NCBI GenBank assembly: GCA_023662825.1
Contig: JAMPIH010000008.1
Span: 1 to 64,000, forward strand
DNA length: 64,000 bases
Source: Bacteroides sp.
GTDB taxonomy: Bacteria; Bacteroidota; Bacteroidia; Bacteroidales; P3
Direction of reading: 5' to 3'
Shown here: positions 1 through 7,618 of the stretch, one piece after another
Layout of the letters: each line of letters starts with the position of its first letter
How positions within the stretch are numbered: position 1 is the first letter of the stretch
The notes under the pieces: generated by a model
The model's input: the letters and a program-made list of their open reading frames with translations, nothing else
Told to the model about the DNA's origin: nothing
Database searches by the model: none
Program-made: the position numbers and the translations under genes

Positions 1-1
1 G

Positions 2-115
2 GTTTACGGCTGCATCGAGCATCACGACGGCCTGGAGAAGGCCTCGGGCAAGCCCACGCCCTTCAACAGCCTCGCGGTAGGGGTGCGGGTCGCGGTGGGC
101 TTGAGCTGGCGGTAG
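2..115 (+). CDS. C-terminal end of an unidentified, possibly outer-membrane protein (partial)
   Basis: An open frame enters from the left edge and stops at TAG 113-115, giving 37 residues. The tail ends in alternating hydrophobic residues (GVRVAVGLSWR), which suits a last beta-strand of an outer-membrane barrel, but the fragment is too short to assign a family. The reading frame and the GC-rich codon use match neighbouring genes. What lies upstream is outside the window, and barrel membership is inference only. Confidence 0.4.
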   Translation, partial: VYGCIEHHDGLEKASGKPTPFNSLAVGVRVAVGLSWR

Positions 116-172
116 ATGCGGTGGCGCAGTCTTTGGTTTTAAAGTGTTGTTTTGTAATTGTATAGGCTGGTG

Positions 173-300
173 ATTTCACAAAATCCGTCGTGTTTTCGGG
201 TCGAATTTCACAAAATCCGTCAGTATTTAAGTTGAAATTTCACAGAATCCGTCGCTTTTTGGGCTGAGATTTCACAAAATCCGCCGTTTTGGCTTGGGCG
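173..300 (+). repeat. Four direct repeats with an exact 32-bp period
   Basis: A 17-bp core, ATTTCACAAAATCCGTC, begins at 173, 205, 237 and 269. Copies 1 and 2 are identical, copy 3 has one change (ACAG) and copy 4 one change (CCGCC). The 15-bp segments between cores are only loosely alike, with a shared G/T-rich pattern. The spacing of 32 bp is close to three helical turns, so the cores face the same side of the DNA. The array ends about 80 bp before the -7 element of the sensor-kinase gene. A regulator-binding array is likely but unproven. Confidence 0.85.
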
Positions 301-362
301 GATCGGTGCGGTTCTCCCGAAATTTCGGTAAGAAAAATAAGGGAGATGCCGGGCGCATTTTG

Positions 363-370
363 TAAATTTG
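363..370 (+). promoter_or_regulatory. -7 promoter element (TAAATTTG) for the sensor-kinase operon
   Basis: TAAATTTG matches the Bacteroidota -7 consensus TAnnTTTG. No clear -33 TTTG stands 19-23 bp upstream. The element overlaps a possible TTG start at 368, so that start would lie at or before the transcript's 5' end. The ATG at 392 is the better start. Confidence 0.6.
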
Positions 371-391
371 CCCCTTAATGATTTAGGGATA

Positions 392-1510
392 ATGGCAAGC
401 CGCAAGAAAATAAGACCGAGGCGAGAAAAGGGTTGGCTTATGTCCGACGGCTTCGGCATTTACAGCTTTCTCAATGTGGTGCTGTTCTCGGCCCTGGCGG
501 AGTTCGCCTATATCTGCCTTATCTTCTTTACAGATATCCTTAAACGCAATCTCGACGGCGATGTGTTCTCCTTGGGGGTGTTCGTGCTGAATCTGGTGGC
601 GTTCAACGCGCTGTGCTTCTTCTTGCTGCAATTCAACGTAAAGGCCAGCAACCGATATCCGTTCCGCTATTACGGTTCGTCGGGCATGGTGCTGTTCTTC
701 GTGGTGATAGGCGTTCTGTTCTATGCCTACAACTACCTGCTGTATGCCGGGGCGGTGGCCGGCGGCGGCAAAGACGGCCTCTCGCCCTTCGTGCCCACCG
801 AGCCCATTTGGGTGACCCTGGCCCTGATCACGCTGGTGGAACTGGTGGTGATGTGCCTGATAACGCTTAACCACGCGGCCCGCTACACGATAAGGCTCTA
901 CAAGGAAAGCGAGGAGTTGCGGCAGGTGCAGGTGCGTTCCGAGATTCAGGCCCTGCAGACCCAGCTGAACCCGCATTTCCTGTTCAACAGCCTGAATACC
1001 TTGGTGTCGGAAATCGACTACGACCCGGCGGCCGCCAAACAGTTCACCATCGATTTGGCGGGTGTTTACCGCTATATCCTGCAAAAGCAGAACAAGCCCT
1101 TGGTGGCGGTGTTCGAGGAACTCGACTTTTTGCAGGCCTACATCAACCTGAACCGGGTGCGGGTGGGCGAGAGCCTGCACTACGAGTGCGTGTATCCCGA
1201 CCGGAGCAACCTCGATTTCCTGCAGGAGAACTACCTGCCCTCGCTCTCCCTGCAGCTGCTGGTGGAGAACGCCCTCAAGCACAACGTCATATCGGGCTTG
1301 AAGCCCCTGTACATACGCGTTTCCTTTACCGAGAACCTGTCGCATCTGGTGGTCTCCAACAACATCAATCCCAAGAAGAACGTACATTCGCTGGGAACGG
1401 GGCTGGAGAACCTCGCCAAGCGTTACCGGCTGCTGTCGGGGCAGGAAATCGAGGTGGAACGGAGCGAGAAACAGTTTACCGTAAAATTACCCATGCTGGA
1501 TGGAAACTAA
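392..1510 (+). CDS. LytS/YehU-type sensor histidine kinase
   Basis: A membrane sensor kinase that should pass phosphate to the LytTR regulator encoded next to it. About four transmembrane segments occupy residues 22-47, 60-82, 97-120 and 138-160. The His_kinase (PF06580) motif LQTQLNPHFLFNSLNTL follows, with the phospho-acceptor histidine near residue 195. An HATPase domain has the N box (QLLVENALKHN) and a GTGLENL G box. No separate periplasmic sensor domain is visible, so the ligand may be sensed in the membrane. The start is ATG 392 because the upstream in-frame TTG (368) lies in the promoter. The gene overlaps the regulator by 11 bp, indicating translational coupling. The ligand is unknown. 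Confidence 0.9.
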   Translation: MASRKKIRPRREKGWLMSDGFGIYSFLNVVLFSALAEFAYICLIFFTDILKRNLDGDVFSLGVFVLNLVAFNALCFFLLQFNVKASNRYPFRYYGSSGMVLFFVVIGVLFYAYNYLLYAGAVAGGGKDGLSPFVPTEPIWVTLALITLVELVVMCLITLNHAARYTIRLYKESEELRQVQVRSEIQALQTQLNPHFLFNSLNTLVSEIDYDPAAAKQFTIDLAGVYRYILQKQNKPLVAVFEELDFLQAYINLNRVRVGESLHYECVYPDRSNLDFLQENYLPSLSLQLLVENALKHNVISGLKPLYIRVSFTENLSHLVVSNNINPKKNVHSLGTGLENLAKRYRLLSGQEIEVERSEKQFTVKLPMLDGN

Positions 1511-2297
1511 CAAGGAAAACAAAGTAAAGGTGGCCATTCTGGAAGATGAGCTGCCGGCCGCGCGCCTGCTCAAGAGCATGTTGCTTTCGCTGCGTCCCGA
1601 CTGGGAGGTGGAACATATCGGCGGCAGCAACGAAGAGGCGGTGGCCTGGTTCAGGAACTGCCGGCAGGAACCCGACATCCTGTTTTTGGATATCGAGCTG
1701 AGCGACGGCGTGTCGTTCGAATTCCTGGAGGAAGTGCGCCCCAAGGGGATGATCGTGTTCACCACGGCCTACGACGAGTATGCGGTGCGCGCCTTTTCGG
1801 TGGACAGCATCGACTACCTGCTCAAGCCCATCGAGAAGGAACGCCTGCGCCTTAGCGTGGAGAAGTTCGAGAAACGCACGGCGGCCTACTTCAGCCAGGT
1901 AAACGAAAAGAGCGACTGGAAGGGCTTTCCCGAAAAGATGGCGGCGGGCGAGAAGAACTACCGCAAGCGTTTCCTCATGCAGCGCGGCAACCAGATGGAG
2001 GTGCTGCTGGTGGAAGACGTGGCCTATTTCTTTAGCGAGAACAAGATTACCTACGCCCAGACCTTCAAGCAGGGGTCGATGGTGGTGGACTATTCGTTGG
2101 ACCGTCTGGGCGAGGAACTGGATCCGGCCTTGTTTTTCCGCGCCACGCGGCAGATACTGCTGTGCAGCCGTGCGGTGAGCAGGATAGAGAACTACTTTCA
2201 GGGCAAGGTGTCGGTGGCCTTGGTGCCGGAGTTCAAGGAACAGGTGCTGGTAAGCAAGGAAAAGGCCGAAAGCTTTAAACGCTGGCTCAACTATTAG
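1500..2297 (+). CDS. LytTR-family response regulator
   Basis: A cytoplasmic response regulator with an N-terminal receiver domain and a C-terminal LytTR DNA-binding domain. Receiver landmarks are the acidic pair in ILEDE (about 14-16), the phospho-acceptor Asp64 in LFLDIELSDG, the TT of VFTTAYDEYA and Lys109 in YLLKPIE. The C-terminal half (about 155-265) has the LytTR pattern: a membrane-independent beta-rich region with VEDVAYFFSENKITYA and LDRLGEELDPALFFRATRQILL. LytTR proteins bind direct repeats, so the 32-bp-period array upstream of the operon is a candidate target, although its core does not obviously resemble the usual LytTR site. Confidence 0.93.
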   Translation: METNKENKVKVAILEDELPAARLLKSMLLSLRPDWEVEHIGGSNEEAVAWFRNCRQEPDILFLDIELSDGVSFEFLEEVRPKGMIVFTTAYDEYAVRAFSVDSIDYLLKPIEKERLRLSVEKFEKRTAAYFSQVNEKSDWKGFPEKMAAGEKNYRKRFLMQRGNQMEVLLVEDVAYFFSENKITYAQTFKQGSMVVDYSLDRLGEELDPALFFRATRQILLCSRAVSRIENYFQGKVSVALVPEFKEQVLVSKEKAESFKRWLNY

Positions 2298-2319
2298 GTT
2301 TTGCCGTAATTGGGAAGGA

Positions 2320-3036
2320 ATGAAAATACGGAATTTACATAGAAGGATGGCGATCGCGGCTTGTGCGGCGGTGTGCGTGTGTGTGAACACGGCGCGGGCG
2401 CAGGAACGCGGCGAGGAACCGATAGCCCCGAAGATAGAGGCGTTCGAACCCGATTCGTTTTTCGCGCGCCGGCAGGTGTTGCGGCACGATGTGCTGATGT
2501 TTTCCGGAATGCTGCTGCAGAACGTGGGCCAGGATGTGCAGGACAGCACGCGGGCCCTGTATATCGGCATGCGGTTTATGGAAAACGGCTTGCGCCCGCT
2601 TAGGGCGGATTACGCGGACGCGGGACCGGGGCGCGACCAGGTCTCCTATTGGCAGGCTTACACCAAGAAAGCGCGCAAGGGCAAGGCGCGCACCCATTTT
2701 AATGTGGCCGGCGTGGTGTGCGGCATGGATCCGGACATAGCGCGGCGTTTGGTGGTGGTGGGCGTGCGCACGGACAATATGGGAAGCATGGCCGTGATGT
2801 TGGAATTGTTGCGCTATTACTCGCAGTTCCCGATGGAAAAGAGCCTTGTGTTCGTGGCCTTGGGGCGGGAGGAGCGCGAAAACGATGCGTGGCAGGCGTT
2901 TTGGAATGCGTTTCCCCTGGATAAATCCTGTGTGGATGCCGTTGTCCTCTGTCCGCCTGTGGAGCCCGAACCGGACTGGATGATGCGCAGCGCCGCCCGA
3001 TTGGGCGAGGCCTTGCGCCTGTTGTTGAACCGATAA
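2320..3036 (+). CDS. Secreted degenerate M28-like (Zn-peptidase fold) protein
   Basis: It has a signal peptide ending at about residue 28 (TARAQ), so it is probably exported. Residues 144-187 match the core of M28 aminopeptidases: a VVVGxxxDN strand-loop, the helix SMAVMLELLRYY, then KSLVFVALGREE. In active M28 enzymes this core carries a GAHxD motif, an aspartate in DDNxSG and a catalytic Glu-Glu pair. Here the histidine position reads GVRTDN, the loop between the first histidine and the Asp is missing, and the Glu pair is shifted. The protein is short (238 residues) and probably catalytically dead. It sits 22 bp after the LytTR gene and 13 bp before a membrane-protein gene, so all four may form one operon. 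Confidence 0.6.
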   Translation: MKIRNLHRRMAIAACAAVCVCVNTARAQERGEEPIAPKIEAFEPDSFFARRQVLRHDVLMFSGMLLQNVGQDVQDSTRALYIGMRFMENGLRPLRADYADAGPGRDQVSYWQAYTKKARKGKARTHFNVAGVVCGMDPDIARRLVVVGVRTDNMGSMAVMLELLRYYSQFPMEKSLVFVALGREERENDAWQAFWNAFPLDKSCVDAVVLCPPVEPEPDWMMRSAARLGEALRLLLNR

Positions 3037-3049
3037 ACGAAACATAGAG

Positions 3050-3886
3050 ATGAAAAAATCCTGGATGATCTTGCTGGCGGTGGTCTTGACCATGCTTTTC
3101 GCCGTGTTCCAGCGCATGAGCGGCCCCACGAACCCCAAGAGCGGCAAGGTGGAGGTGAACGGCCATAAATATGCGTATAAGATGCCCCGCAGCGGCACCA
3201 CGGGCGAGGAAACGCCGGTAAGGTTCCCCAATATCATCGACAACACCTCGGGGGCGAGCACCCAGGCCGCGAGTAAGGGCGCGTTTCTGTGCTACCGCCG
3301 GTATCCCTTGGTGGAAGGCGAGGAATATACAAGGGTGCCGATGCGCTGGCAGGACGGAAACTGGACGGCTTCCCTGCCTTCCCGTCCCATGGCGGGCAAG
3401 TGGGCCTATTACCTGCAGGTGGAGGGCCGGGATTTCTTTGCCGACGAGCCGGTGGTTATCCGATACAGGGGCATGGTGCCGGCCGGTATCCTGATTCCGC
3501 ATATCCTGCTGATGTTCCTGGCCATGTTCTTTGCGGTCATGGCGGGCTTGAACGCGGCATTGAACCGCCCCGAATACAGGCTCCACTGCCTGCTTACCCT
3601 GCTTTGCTTGCTTTTGGGCGGCTTCGTGTTCGGCTGCCTGGTGCAGTACCGCGCATTCGGCGTGTATTGGTCGGGTTTCCCCCTGGGCGGTGATTTTACC
3701 GACAACAAGACCCTGATCGCGCTGCTGGCGTTCCTGGCCGCCTGGGGCGTGATGGTGTTCCGCAAGCAGGCGCGCTGGGCGGTGCTGGCGGCCAGTATCG
3801 TGATGCTGGGCATCTTCTGCGTGCCCCACAGCACCAACGGTTCGGAACTGAACAACGAGACCGGTTGCGTGGAAAGCGCCCGGTAG
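3050..3886 (+). CDS. Conserved membrane protein of unknown function
   Basis: Predicted layout: one N-terminal transmembrane helix (about 5-20), an extracytoplasmic beta-rich domain (about 35-140), and four further helices (about 145-168, 180-205, 223-240, 245-262). A conserved-looking stretch, FGVYWSGFPLGGDFTDNK, lies between the third and fourth helices. I recall proteins with this pattern in many Bacteroidota genomes but know of no assigned function. Its position after a degenerate peptidase in a two-component operon suggests an envelope role, which is inference. Confidence 0.7.
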   Translation: MKKSWMILLAVVLTMLFAVFQRMSGPTNPKSGKVEVNGHKYAYKMPRSGTTGEETPVRFPNIIDNTSGASTQAASKGAFLCYRRYPLVEGEEYTRVPMRWQDGNWTASLPSRPMAGKWAYYLQVEGRDFFADEPVVIRYRGMVPAGILIPHILLMFLAMFFAVMAGLNAALNRPEYRLHCLLTLLCLLLGGFVFGCLVQYRAFGVYWSGFPLGGDFTDNKTLIALLAFLAAWGVMVFRKQARWAVLAASIVMLGIFCVPHSTNGSELNNETGCVESAR

Positions 3887-3915
3887 GTAACCGATAATCA
3901 AAAAAACATAATACA

Positions 3916-5118
3916 ATGGAAAAGAAAGTTTCCCAACACGTTACTTGGGTCGGCAAGACCGACTGGCAGCTGACCCGCTTTCATGGGGATGAACTCTCGA
4001 CCAACTTCGGCTCGAGCTACAATTCCTATCTGGTGCGCGATGAAAAGACGGCCTTGATCGATACCGTCTGGATTCCTTTCGACAAGGAGTTCATCAGCGG
4101 CCTCAAATCGGTGATCGACTTGAAGAAGATCGATTACATCATCATGAACCATAACGAGATCGACCATAGCGGGGCGCTTCCCGAGCTGATGCGCGAGATT
4201 CCGGACGTGCCCATCTACTGCACCGCCAAGGGCGAGGCCATCCTGCGCGGCCACTACCATCAGGACTGGAATTTCGTGAACGTGAAGACGGGCGACACCC
4301 TGAAGCTGGGCGAAACCACGCTTACGTTCTTCGAGGCGCCGATGCTGCACTGGCCCGACACGATGTTCACGCACCTGAGCGGCGACAACGTGTTGTTCTC
4401 GAACGACGGTTTCGGCCAGCACTACGCCAGCGGGAACCTGTTCGACGAAAGCGTGCGGGATATGGACGAACTGGTGGGCGAGGCCCTGAAGTACTACGCC
4501 AATATCCTCTCGCCCTTTTCCCCGATGGTGAAGCGTAAGGTGGAGGAACTGCTCGGCATGGGTCTGAAATTCGACCTGATCGCGCCTAGCCACGGCATCA
4601 TCTGGAAGGACCACATCAACCTGATTGTGGGCAAATACAAGGAATGGTGCGATAATTACGCCGAAAACCAGGTTACAATCGTTTACGACACCATGTGGAA
4701 CTCGACCCGCACGATGGCCGAGAACATCGCCGACGGCATCCATGCCGTGAACCCGGATATCCGGGTGAAGCTGTTCAACGCGGCGCATACCGACAAGAAC
4801 GACATCACCACCGAGGTGTTCCGTTCCAAGGCGCTGCTGGTGGGCAGCCCCACCATCAACAACGGCGTTTCGTATGCTATGGAAGGCATTATGGAAATGA
4901 TAAAGGGCATGAAGCTGAAAGGCAAGTGCGGAGCCGCCTTCGGTTCCTACGGCTGGAGCGGGGAATCGCCCAAGCTGCTTACGGCCAAGCTGGAAAACGC
5001 AGGATTCAAGGTGTTGGCCGAAGGCCTGAAGAACCCCTGGGTGCCCGACGGCAATGCAAGAATGCAGTGTCGCGAGTACGGCATGGCGTTCGCCAAGGCG
5101 CTTGAAGCGGCCAGGTAA
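3916..5118 (+). CDS. fprA: Flavodiiron protein (A-type flavoprotein, O2/NO reductase)
   Basis: A cytoplasmic enzyme that reduces O2 to water or NO to N2O, protecting anaerobes. The N-terminal metallo-beta-lactamase-like domain (about 1-250) holds the di-iron ligands: the HNEIDH motif (HxExDH), the His in MLHWPD, the Asp in FSNDGFGQH and the His in PSHGIIW. The C-terminal flavodoxin-like domain (about 255-400) starts VTIVYDTMWNSTRTMAENIA, an FMN phosphate-binding loop. The length of 400 residues is normal. No rubredoxin domain is fused, so a separate electron donor is needed. It is followed by a terminator shared with the convergent gene. Confidence 0.95.
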   Translation: MEKKVSQHVTWVGKTDWQLTRFHGDELSTNFGSSYNSYLVRDEKTALIDTVWIPFDKEFISGLKSVIDLKKIDYIIMNHNEIDHSGALPELMREIPDVPIYCTAKGEAILRGHYHQDWNFVNVKTGDTLKLGETTLTFFEAPMLHWPDTMFTHLSGDNVLFSNDGFGQHYASGNLFDESVRDMDELVGEALKYYANILSPFSPMVKRKVEELLGMGLKFDLIAPSHGIIWKDHINLIVGKYKEWCDNYAENQVTIVYDTMWNSTRTMAENIADGIHAVNPDIRVKLFNAAHTDKNDITTEVFRSKALLVGSPTINNGVSYAMEGIMEMIKGMKLKGKCGAAFGSYGWSGESPKLLTAKLENAGFKVLAEGLKNPWVPDGNARMQCREYGMAFAKALEAAR

Positions 5119-5154
5119 GCATGTGCCGGAACATTCCGGTAGCCGGATAAAGAC

Positions 5155-5188
5155 AACGCCCGGGCCTCCGTAAGGAAGTCCGGGCGTT
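5155..5188. terminator. Bidirectional intrinsic terminator
   Basis: A 9-bp stem, AACGCCCGG (5155-5163) pairing with CCGGGCGTT (5180-5188), lies between the convergent flavodiiron and CoA-transferase genes. U-tracts are short on both sides, so strength is uncertain. Confidence 0.6.
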
Positions 5189-5210
5189 TGCGTATGGAAT
5201 AAGCGGTCGG

Positions 5211-6515
5211 TTAACCCACGAAGTGGAAGTGCGGGCCGAAGCGTTCGAAAGCTGCGCGGTCCAGTTCTTCGCGGTGGTCGGGATGGGCTATGGAGATGAG
5301 CATCTTGGCGCGTTCCTGCATGGTCTTGCCATAGAGGTTCACCGCACCGTATTCGGTAACGATCCATTGCACGTGGGCGCGGGTGGTGACCACACCGGCA
5401 CCCGAAGCCAGCACGGGAGCGATCTTGCTGATGCCCTTGTTGGTAACCGACTGCATGGCGATGATGGCCTTGCCGCCGGGACTCAACGAAGCCCCGCGCA
5501 CGAAATCCACCTGTCCGCCTACGCCAGAATAGAACTTGGTGCCTAACGAGTCGGCGCACACCTGACCCGTGAGGTCGATCTGCAGGGCCGAGTTGATGGC
5601 CGTTACCTTGGGGTTCTTGGCGATGATGAACTCGTTGTTGGTATAGCCCACGTCCATCATGGCCACGCCGGGGTTGTCGTCGAGGAAGTCGTACACTTCC
5701 TTGCTTCCCATAACGAAGGTGGAAACGATCTTGCCTTTGTCGATGGCCTTGTTCTTGCCGTTGATGATGCCCTTGCGCACGAGGTTCAGCACCCCGTCGG
5801 CAAACATCTCTGTATGGATGCCGAGGTTCTTGTGGTTTTCCAGTTGCGAGAGCACGGCGTTGGGAATGGATCCGATACCCATCTGCAGGGTGGCGCCGTC
5901 TTCGATCAACTCGGCCACGTATTTACCGATCTGGGCTTCTTCGGGCGTGGGTTGCGCGAAGTGGCCTTCGATCAGGGGTGCGTCGTCTTCGGTAAAGATG
6001 TCGATCATGTCCATCGGAATGAGGGCATCGCCGAACGAACGCGGCATACGGGGGTTGATGGTGGCGATAACGGTGTCGGCGGTCTCGATGGCGGCCAGGG
6101 TGGCATCGACCGAGCAGCCCAGTGAAACGAAGCCGTGTTTGTCGGGAGGCGTGGTCTGGATCAGCGCCACGTTGGGGCGGCAGTAGCCTTCGCGGATCAG
6201 GCGCTGGGTGTCTTGCAGGAAGCCCGGAATATAGTCGGCATAACCGGCCTGGGTGTCCTTGCGCACGTTGGCACCGGCAAAGAACGACTCCATGCAGAAA
6301 ACACCCTCGAATTCGGAGGCGGTGTAGGGAGCCGGGCCTTCGGTGTGCAGGTGCTGGATGCGCACGTTCTTGAACTCTTTGCGCCGGCCGCGCTCGCACA
6401 TGGCCTGGATCAGTTTCTGCGGGGCGCAACCGATGGCATGGATGTGAATCCTGTCGTTTGTCTTGATGACTTTTACCGCTTCTTCGGCGGAAACGATTTT
6501 CATTGAGGTCAACAT
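5211..6515 (-). CDS. Acetyl-CoA hydrolase/transferase family (butyryl- or 4-hydroxybutyrate CoA-transferase-like)
   Basis: A family I CoA-transferase that moves CoA between acetate and another acyl acid. The catalytic glutamate is probably Glu236 in LGIHTEMFADG, and the CoA-binding glycine loop is GVGGQVDFVRGA (about 336-347). The length of 434 residues fits the family. The acyl substrate (butyryl, 4-hydroxybutyryl, succinyl or propionyl) cannot be told from sequence. It could serve acetate/propionate fermentation with the methylmalonyl-CoA mutase at 56 kb. Two in-frame ATGs exist (residues 1 and 5), and either could be the start. It is separated by 11 bp from the upstream nuclease-like gene, so co-transcription is likely. 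Confidence 0.88.
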   Translation of the reverse strand: MLTSMKIVSAEEAVKVIKTNDRIHIHAIGCAPQKLIQAMCERGRRKEFKNVRIQHLHTEGPAPYTASEFEGVFCMESFFAGANVRKDTQAGYADYIPGFLQDTQRLIREGYCRPNVALIQTTPPDKHGFVSLGCSVDATLAAIETADTVIATINPRMPRSFGDALIPMDMIDIFTEDDAPLIEGHFAQPTPEEAQIGKYVAELIEDGATLQMGIGSIPNAVLSQLENHKNLGIHTEMFADGVLNLVRKGIINGKNKAIDKGKIVSTFVMGSKEVYDFLDDNPGVAMMDVGYTNNEFIIAKNPKVTAINSALQIDLTGQVCADSLGTKFYSGVGGQVDFVRGASLSPGGKAIIAMQSVTNKGISKIAPVLASGAGVVTTRAHVQWIVTEYGAVNLYGKTMQERAKMLISIAHPDHREELDRAAFERFGPHFHFVG

Positions 6516-6526
6516 AGTTATGATGA

Positions 6527-7582
6527 TTATTTTTCTTTGATCAGAATCATATAGACGGGAAAGTGGTCGCTGTATCCGTTCAGGTACACGCCGCCGGCAT
6601 GGGTCCGCAACGGATAGCCGTTGTATTTGCCGCTCTTCTGTATCAGCATGGGGTCGTTGAAGATGCGGTAGCCGTAGAACTTAAGCGTGGAGCGGTCTTT
6701 GCCCGTCAGTCCCTGGGTGATGATCATCTGGTCGAACAGGTTCCACTTGCCTTGGTAGCAGAGTGTTCCCACGCCGCGCTTGAACAAGCCGTAGGAGGCG
6801 TTGAACATCTGCCCCGGCTGCAGTTTGGTGTAGTCGTCCTGTTTGGGCGCATTCATGATCTTCACCACGCTGTTGTTATAGGGGTCGTCGTTCATATCGC
6901 CCATCAGCACCACCTTGGCCTTGGGGTTCACCGCCAGCAGGCTGTCCACGATGCCGCGGCTGTATTCGGCAGCCAGTTCCCGCTTGGGCGAACTCTTTTT
7001 CTCGCCCCCCAGTCGCGAAGGCCAGTGGATCACGATAAAGTGAATGGTGTCGCCCATATAGATGCCCGATACCACCAGTTGGTCGCGGGTGTAGAATTCC
7101 ATGCGTTCGAAAGGGATGTTTACCGAACGCGAGCCCAGAACCGTGAACTTGTCTTTCTTGTAGAGCAGGCCCACGTCCACGCCCCGGCGGTCCGGCCCGT
7201 CGTAGTGCACGATTCCGAAATCATAGGGTGCCAGTTCGGGTTGCGCCACCAAGTCTTCCAAGACCTTGCGGTTCTCGATCTCGCTCACCCCCAGGATGTC
7301 GGGTACCTGCAGCATTGCACCGCCCACTTCCTGATGGATGGAGGAGATGGCCACCGCCAGGTTGTGCAGTTTGTTGCGGTATTTCATGCCCGTCCAGCCG
7401 TAGCTTCCGTTGGGGAGGAACTCCTTGTCGTTGGTAAGCGGGTCGTCGATGGTGTCGAACAGGTTCTCGAGGTTATAGAACCCCACCATACCCAAGCGGT
7501 ACTGTTTCTTTTCCTGGGCCTGGACGCATACCGAAAGGCCGAGGAAAACCAGTAAGATCAACAAAGCGGCTTTCTGCTTCAT
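6527..7582 (-). CDS. Secreted endonuclease/exonuclease/phosphatase-family protein
   Basis: It has a signal peptide (about 1-22, ending VQAQ), so it acts outside the cytoplasm. The DNase I-like fold motifs are in order: NLENLFDT with its metal-binding Glu, SEIENRKVL, the His in VIHWPSRLGG, GDMNDDPYN and the terminal SDHFPVYM. All catalytic positions appear intact. In Bacteroidota, secreted members are nucleases or phosphodiesterases for nutrient scavenging, and the exact substrate is unknown. The gene lies just upstream of the CoA-transferase on the same strand and downstream of the C1B peptidase. Confidence 0.88.
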   Translation of the reverse strand: MKQKAALLILLVFLGLSVCVQAQEKKQYRLGMVGFYNLENLFDTIDDPLTNDKEFLPNGSYGWTGMKYRNKLHNLAVAISSIHQEVGGAMLQVPDILGVSEIENRKVLEDLVAQPELAPYDFGIVHYDGPDRRGVDVGLLYKKDKFTVLGSRSVNIPFERMEFYTRDQLVVSGIYMGDTIHFIVIHWPSRLGGEKKSSPKRELAAEYSRGIVDSLLAVNPKAKVVLMGDMNDDPYNNSVVKIMNAPKQDDYTKLQPGQMFNASYGLFKRGVGTLCYQGKWNLFDQMIITQGLTGKDRSTLKFYGYRIFNDPMLIQKSGKYNGYPLRTHAGGVYLNGYSDHFPVYMILIKEK

Positions 7583-7618
7583 CTTTTTGTGTTTTGCGGG
7601 TGCGAAGATACTTTAAAT

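Noticed and set aside
173..300. CRISPR-like array (regular repeats with spacers)
   Set aside because: Repeats are 17 bp and intervals only 15 bp, too short, and there are no cas genes.
368..391. Eight-codon extension of the sensor kinase from TTG 368
   Set aside because: It overlaps the -7 promoter element, so ATG 392 is preferred.
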